In this document: in pieces, positions 23,149 to 26,650 of the stretch
How positions within the stretch are numbered: the stretch's first letter is position 1
Layout of the letters: each line of letters begins with the position of its first letter
Origin: an uncultured Peptoniphilus sp.
GTDB taxonomy: Bacteria; Bacillota; Clostridia; Tissierellales; Peptoniphilaceae
Assembly: GCA_902465645.1 (NCBI GenBank)
Contig: CABQNX010000015.1
Span: 1-26,650 of the forward strand
DNA length: 26,650 bases
Reading direction: 5' to 3'
Notes under the pieces: generated by a model
Told to the model about the DNA's origin: nothing
Databases searched by the model: none
Seen by the model: only the letters and a program-made list of their open reading frames with translations
Position numbers and translations under genes: made by a program

Positions 23149-25206
23149 ATGGATAAATATATTTTCCACTTAAGAGGTCTTACCTGTGCCAATTGTGCAG
23201 GCAAGATAGAGGAAGAACTTAAGTCAAAAGATGAACTCAAAAACTTGCATTACGACTTCTTAAATGACGAACTCGTATTTGAATCAGAAGAAGATTCAAT
23301 AGAACTAAAGAGAAAAATTCAGGATATTGTTGATTCTATTGAAGATGGTGTTATCGTAACAGAAGATATAGGTGAGGAGATTGAAGAGGAGGAAGAGGAA
23401 GAAAACTTTTCAATCCACAAGGCCATTCTTGTCTTTATAGGTCTTGTAGCCTTACATTTTGTAAATTTAAATGAGAAATTTACATTAATTTCTTATTTAA
23501 TTCTTTACATCATAATTGGCTACGATGTTATCAAGGCCTCTATTTCAAAAATATCTTCAGGAAATTTTATGGATGAAAAATTCTTGATGACAGTGGCTTC
23601 TATTGCTGCAATTATTTCTGGCGAGTATGCTGAAGCTGTAGCAGTAATGCTCTTTTATAGCGTAGGAGAAATTATCCAAGATAGGGCAGTGGACTCCTCA
23701 AAGAAATCCATTAAAGAAGCCTTAAAGTTAAAGCCAGATTTTGCCAACCTAAGACTCAATGGAGAAATTGTAAAAGTTGATCCAAGTGAAGTTTCTGTTG
23801 GTCAAGTTATTTTAATTAGACCTGGAGAAAAAGTTCCCCTAGATGGAAAAATTATAAAGGGGTCTTCCAATCTTGATACTTCAAATATATCAGGAGAGTT
23901 TGCCCCAGTATCTCTCGAAGCAGGAGATGAAATTATATCTGGTTTCGTTAATTTAGATTCTTCTCTTGAAGTTGAAGTAACAAAAACTTATAAAGAAGGA
24001 ACTATTGCAAAAATTATTGATATGGTAAAAAATGCCAGCGTCAATAAGGCTAAAGTGGAGAAATTTATCACTCGCTTTGCAAAAATTTACACTCCAATAG
24101 TAATTGGTCTTGCAGTAATTTTATTCTTATTCTTAAATTTTGCAACAGACCATACTGCTAAAGAAGCACTTTATAGAGCAGCCATATTTTTGGTTATCTC
24201 CTGTCCATGTGCTCTTGCAATTTCTGTTCCACTTACAATTTTTGCGGGAATTGGATCTCTTTCAAGAAGGTCAATCTTCGTGAAGGGTGGTAACTCTATT
24301 GAAGCTCTAACAGATATTGATGGAATTGCTTTTGATAAAACTGGGACAGTCACTAAAGGAGAATTTACTATTGCAGAAGTAGAAGAAGTCTCTGGATCAA
24401 GAGATGAAATTTTAGAAATTGCCTCTGTTGGAGAAGCTTATTCAACTCACCCTATAGCTAAGGCTATTGTAAAAGCTTTTGAAACAAATAAGACACCTGA
24501 CCACTTAAATAACCTTGGCGGCAAGGGTATAGAATTTGATCTTGAAGGGAAATCTTATCTTGTTGGTAACAAAAAACTAATGGAAGATTTCAATATAAAA
24601 CTTGATGGCAGCAAAGAGTCAAATTATGTAGATGTATTTGTGGCAGACAAGGAAAAAGTCCTTGGTATTATAAAATTAAAAGACCAAATAAAGGAAGGAG
24701 TTAAGGAAAGTGTAGATGAGCTTCACAAAAGAGGCGTTAAGACCTACATGTTTTCTGGCGACAAAGGCAGGGTAGTAGAAGAAATCGCAAAAGAAGTTGG
24801 AATTGACTACTATAAGGGTTCTCTTCTACCAGAGGACAAGGTAAGCGAAATTAAAAAAATTGAAAAAGACAAAAGAATTGCCTTTGTTGGTGACGGAACT
24901 AACGATGCACCTTCACTTGCATCAGCCTATCTAGGCATAAGTATGGGTTCTGGATCAGATATTGCCATAGAAACTTCTGACATTGTTCTTTTAAAAAATG
25001 ATATTTCTTCTATTGTAAGAGGAATTGATATAGCCAAGAGGGTAAAGAAAATTGCCTACCAAAATATTTTTATTGCCTTGTTCATAAAAGTTGTAGTATT
25101 AGGACTTGGAGCAGTAGGATATGTGTCAATGCCTCTTGCAGTTTTTGCTGATGTAGGTGTTGCCCTACTTTGTATTGTCAATTCACTTAGGGTTTTTAAG
25201 GAATAA
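23149..25206 (+). CDS. P1B-type heavy-metal ATPase, probably Zn2+/Cd2+ exporter
   Basis: 685-residue metal-translocating ATPase. One N-terminal metal-binding domain (GLTCANC, Cys13 and Cys16), then an acidic run of Glu (76-85), then the membrane part. The actuator motif reads ISGE (247-250; commonly TGE), the membrane metal site CPC is 352-354, the phosphorylated Asp is Asp396 (DKTGT), HP follows in STHPIAKA, and the hinge is GDGTNDAP. The last membrane helix contains ADVGVALLCIVNSLR, whose Asp and Asn-x-Leu-Arg ending are typical of Zn/Cd/Pb (P1B-2) rather than copper pumps. AGGAGG precedes the ATG. Stands alone, behind a metal-repressor-like operator. Confidence 0.9.
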   Translation: MDKYIFHLRGLTCANCAGKIEEELKSKDELKNLHYDFLNDELVFESEEDSIELKRKIQDIVDSIEDGVIVTEDIGEEIEEEEEEENFSIHKAILVFIGLVALHFVNLNEKFTLISYLILYIIIGYDVIKASISKISSGNFMDEKFLMTVASIAAIISGEYAEAVAVMLFYSVGEIIQDRAVDSSKKSIKEALKLKPDFANLRLNGEIVKVDPSEVSVGQVILIRPGEKVPLDGKIIKGSSNLDTSNISGEFAPVSLEAGDEIISGFVNLDSSLEVEVTKTYKEGTIAKIIDMVKNASVNKAKVEKFITRFAKIYTPIVIGLAVILFLFLNFATDHTAKEALYRAAIFLVISCPCALAISVPLTIFAGIGSLSRRSIFVKGGNSIEALTDIDGIAFDKTGTVTKGEFTIAEVEEVSGSRDEILEIASVGEAYSTHPIAKAIVKAFETNKTPDHLNNLGGKGIEFDLEGKSYLVGNKKLMEDFNIKLDGSKESNYVDVFVADKEKVLGIIKLKDQIKEGVKESVDELHKRGVKTYMFSGDKGRVVEEIAKEVGIDYYKGSLLPEDKVSEIKKIEKDKRIAFVGDGTNDAPSLASAYLGISMGSGSDIAIETSDIVLLKNDISSIVRGIDIAKRVKKIAYQNIFIALFIKVVVLGLGAVGYVSMPLAVFADVGVALLCIVNSLRVFKE

Positions 25207-25236
25207 TAAATCATAGTAAAATGCTATGATTTATTA
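25204..25236 (+). terminator. hairpin after the P1B-ATPase gene
   Basis: TAATAAATCATAG pairs perfectly (13 bp) with CTATGATTTATTA around a seven-base loop, starting at the stop codon. The T-run after it is poor, so termination may be partial. Confidence 0.6.
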
Positions 25237-25381
25237 GCTTTAATGAATACAATACTCATTTGAAAAACATTTTTTGAAAAATAAAAATTTGTAAATTAGT
25301 CTAGAAGTATTGAAAATACATGAACTCAATTAAAATTCATAAAAATAGTAAAAATTTATCATAAAAAAACAATAATAATGA

Positions 25382-25413
25382 TTGAAATATTAAAAAGCTT
25401 ATGTTACTATAAT
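25382..25413 (+). promoter_or_regulatory. possible ferredoxin promoter
   Basis: TTGAAA (25382-25387) and TATAAT (25408-25413) lie 20 bases apart, longer than ideal. A second candidate is the extended -10 TGG-TATAAT at 25449-25457, but it would leave almost no leader before the ribosome site. The rest of 25237-25477 shows nothing else. Confidence 0.35.
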
Positions 25414-25477
25414 GACAGAAGATTATGAATATAAAAATTCATAAATTTTGGTATAATTTTTATGGAGGTAATGAAAA

Positions 25478-25648
25478 ATGGCATATGTAATTAACGATTC
25501 TTGCATCGCTTGTGGTGCATGTCAACCAGAATGTCCAGTTGGATGTATTAGCGAAGGAGATATCTATACAATTGACGAAGCTCAATGTATCGATTGCGGT
25601 AGCTGTGCAGCAGTTTGCCCAGTTGGAGCTCCAAATCCAGAAGACTAA
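25478..25648 (+). CDS. 2[4Fe-4S] ferredoxin
   Basis: 56-residue clostridial-type ferredoxin with two cluster motifs: CIACGACQPECP (9-20) and CIDCGSCAAVCP (37-48), each CxxCxxCxxxCP. Each motif's last Cys (Cys19, Cys47) belongs to the other cluster in this fold. It carries electrons at low potential and could feed RnfB. The ATG at 25478 has GGAGGT eight bases upstream and gives the standard MAYVIND start. It stands alone with its own terminator. Confidence 0.96.
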   Translation: MAYVINDSCIACGACQPECPVGCISEGDIYTIDEAQCIDCGSCAAVCPVGAPNPED

Positions 25649-25655
25649 TTTACTT

Positions 25656-25688
25656 AAAAAAAAGATAGGTTTCGGCCTATCTTTTTTT
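25656..25688 (+). terminator. terminator after the ferredoxin gene
   Basis: AAAAAAGATAGG pairs with CCTATCTTTTTT around a six-base loop (TTTCGG) and runs into Ts. Confidence 0.93.
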
Positions 25689-25727
25689 ATTTTATTATTA
25701 AGTTAAAGACTGTCCTTATTGGGTCTT

Positions 25728-26000
25728 TTATTTATTTTCTTCTACATATTCAATTTTTTCCTTATCCATAACTGAATCTGGGATCATTTTGCTTGTTATA
25801 TAAATTAGAAATGGAAGGACTATTGCATCATCCAAAATTCCTAAAAAAGGAATCATATCATTTATCAAATCGGCAGGCATTACTGCATATAAAATTGCTC
25901 AAAGTCCCAAAAGTTTTGCAAGTTTTGGAGTATTTTTATCTTTCATAGCCCTAAAATATACTGGTATAAAATTTGTTATTTTTGAAAATTTATTTTTCAT
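25728..26000 (-). pseudogene. DUF1232 (YkvA-like) membrane protein gene with internal TGA
   Basis: A 90-codon minus-strand frame from ATG at 26000 to TAA at 25728, interrupted at codon 34 by TGA (25899-25901). Both halves belong together: MKNKFSKITNFIPVYFRAM...KLLGL, then AILYAVMPADLINDMIPFLGILDDAIVLPFL, which matches the DUF1232 pattern (YxxSPxDLIPDFIPxLGxxDDxxxL). One base change from TGG (Trp) explains it. Other genes here end with TGA (helicase, AraC), so TGA is not read as sense in this genome. AAGGGA precedes the ATG. A sequencing error is possible. Confidence 0.75.
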
Positions 26001-26077
26001 TATATATCCCTTACTTTCTTTTTTGAAATAAAATTAAGTTTTTTATTTTCAAGTTATAATATTAGTAAGGAGTTATT

Positions 26078-26568
26078 ATGACATTACAAGTAGTAGATAC
26101 GGATATTTTAAAATTAAAAGTAGATGCAATTGTAAATGCAGCAAATGTAGATTTGATAGAAGTCGGAGGAATATGTGGGCAAATTTTTGAAAAAGCTGGA
26201 AGAGAAAAGCTAAAGGAATCTTGCCAAAAATTATCCCCAATTAAACTGGGAGAAGCTGTAATTACTGATGGATTTGATCTTTATCAAAAATATATAATCC
26301 ATGCAGTAGGTCCAATTTATAATGAAATGTACAAGGAAGCTTGCGAAAAATTTTATCAGATGCTTATAGAAATTCTCTAAAGCTTTCAAAGGAAAAGGGA
26401 ATAAAATCTATAGCCTTTCCTTTAATTTCTGCAGGTATTTATGGATTTCCAGAAAAAGATGCGTTTTTTGTAGCAAAAAGAACAATCGATGAATTTTTAA
26501 AAGATAATGAAATGGAAGTTTATCTTTCTACTTTTGGAAAAGATATCCTGTCTTTAATTATGGTATAG
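26078..26568 (+). pseudogene. macro-domain (ADP-ribose binding) protein, frameshifted
   Basis: Two overlapping frames make one macro domain. The first (from ATG 26078, AAGGAG upstream) has VDAIVNAANV (15-24), GGICGQIFEKAG and KYIIHAVGPIY. The second continues with ILSDAYRNSLKLSKEKGIKSIAFPLISAGIYGFP. They join if one A is added to the run of five at 26346-26350, giving about 163 residues. The first frame otherwise stops at 26380. Macro domains bind or hydrolyse ADP-ribose and its derivatives. The usual GGGVDGAI loop reads GGICGQI, a mild variant. Lost base, sequencing error or slippage are the options; there is no canonical -1 slippery heptamer. Confidence 0.8.
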
Positions 26569-26587
26569 GAAAAAGGGAGATAAAAAA

Positions 26588-26615
26588 TTGAAAAAATAAT
26601 TTTTTCTGGTATAAT
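26588..26615 (+). promoter_or_regulatory. promoter reading out of the right edge
   Basis: TTGAAA (26588-26593), 16-base spacer, TGG-TATAAT with the hexamer at 26610-26615. It should drive a gene starting beyond the window. Confidence 0.7.
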
Positions 26616-26650
26616 TATTATTGTAGAAAATTTACAAGAAATTACCCGAG

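Noticed and set aside
25512..25706. 64-codon plus-strand frame over the ferredoxin
   Set aside because: It is in a different frame from the cluster-bearing ferredoxin and runs through its terminator.
25899..25901. TGA read as Trp (alternative genetic code)
   Set aside because: TGA ends several intact genes in the window, including the AraC gene where it sits in a terminator.
26340..26380. Programmed -1 frameshift in the macro-domain gene
   Set aside because: No X-XXY-YYZ heptamer in the zero frame and no evident downstream structure; a lost base in the A-run is simpler.

Overview
The window is low-GC, almost fully coding DNA from an anaerobic Firmicute. A complete Rnf complex, a 2[4Fe-4S] ferredoxin, a T-box leader, AGGAGG-type ribosome sites, TTGACA/TATAAT promoters and TTG/GTG starts all fit. 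The style of the proteins suggests Peptoniphilaceae (Anaerococcus, Peptoniphilus or a relative). That placement is inference; no rRNA marker is present.

Layout. (1) 400-5442: rnfCDGEAB, a six-gene operon for the ion-pumping ferredoxin:NAD+ oxidoreductase, closed by a terminator. (2) 5659-6207: a lipoprotein resembling only the N-lobe of an IsdE-type heme-binding protein, preceded by an 18-bp palindrome. (3) 6254-7941: a consensus promoter, a T-box leader and brnQ (branched-chain amino acid uptake). (4) 8145-15292: a promoter overlapped by a Fur-box-like site, then six tightly overlapping genes: two exporter-fold ABC half-transporters, an ECF S component, EcfT, a double-ATPase EcfA and an AraC regulator. 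This is the most interesting locus and is probably an iron, metallophore or heme uptake island. (5) 15305-19389: a nitroreductase-like gene divergent from a UvrD-like helicase and mgtE, with a 20-bp palindrome between them. (6) 19449-21642, minus strand: sfsA, a GNAT acetyltransferase and a DUF6440-like gene, then a 46-codon fragment and a lipoprotein that appear to share a C-terminal domain. (7) 21720-22244: a nicotinamidase/isochorismatase-like hydrolase. (8) 22299-22880: an ORF remnant, a 9-bp tandem repeat and a minus-strand operon of three tRNAs (Phe, CAT, Ser), which looks like a decayed integration site. (9) 23066-25206: a Zn/Cd-type P1B-ATPase behind an ArsR/SmtB-like operator. (10) 25478-25648: a 56-aa ferredoxin. 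(11) 25728-26568: two adjacent broken genes, a DUF1232 protein with an internal TGA and a macro-domain protein with a one-base frameshift. A strong promoter at the right edge reads out of the window.

How it fits together. Rnf couples reduced ferredoxin, possibly the small ferredoxin at 25478, to NAD+ reduction and an ion gradient. That gradient could power symporters such as BrnQ. Iron is a recurring theme: Rnf and ferredoxin need many Fe-S clusters, and the Fur-like site, the ECF/ABC locus and the IsdE-like fragment point to iron acquisition. All functional calls come from reading motifs; no database search was run.
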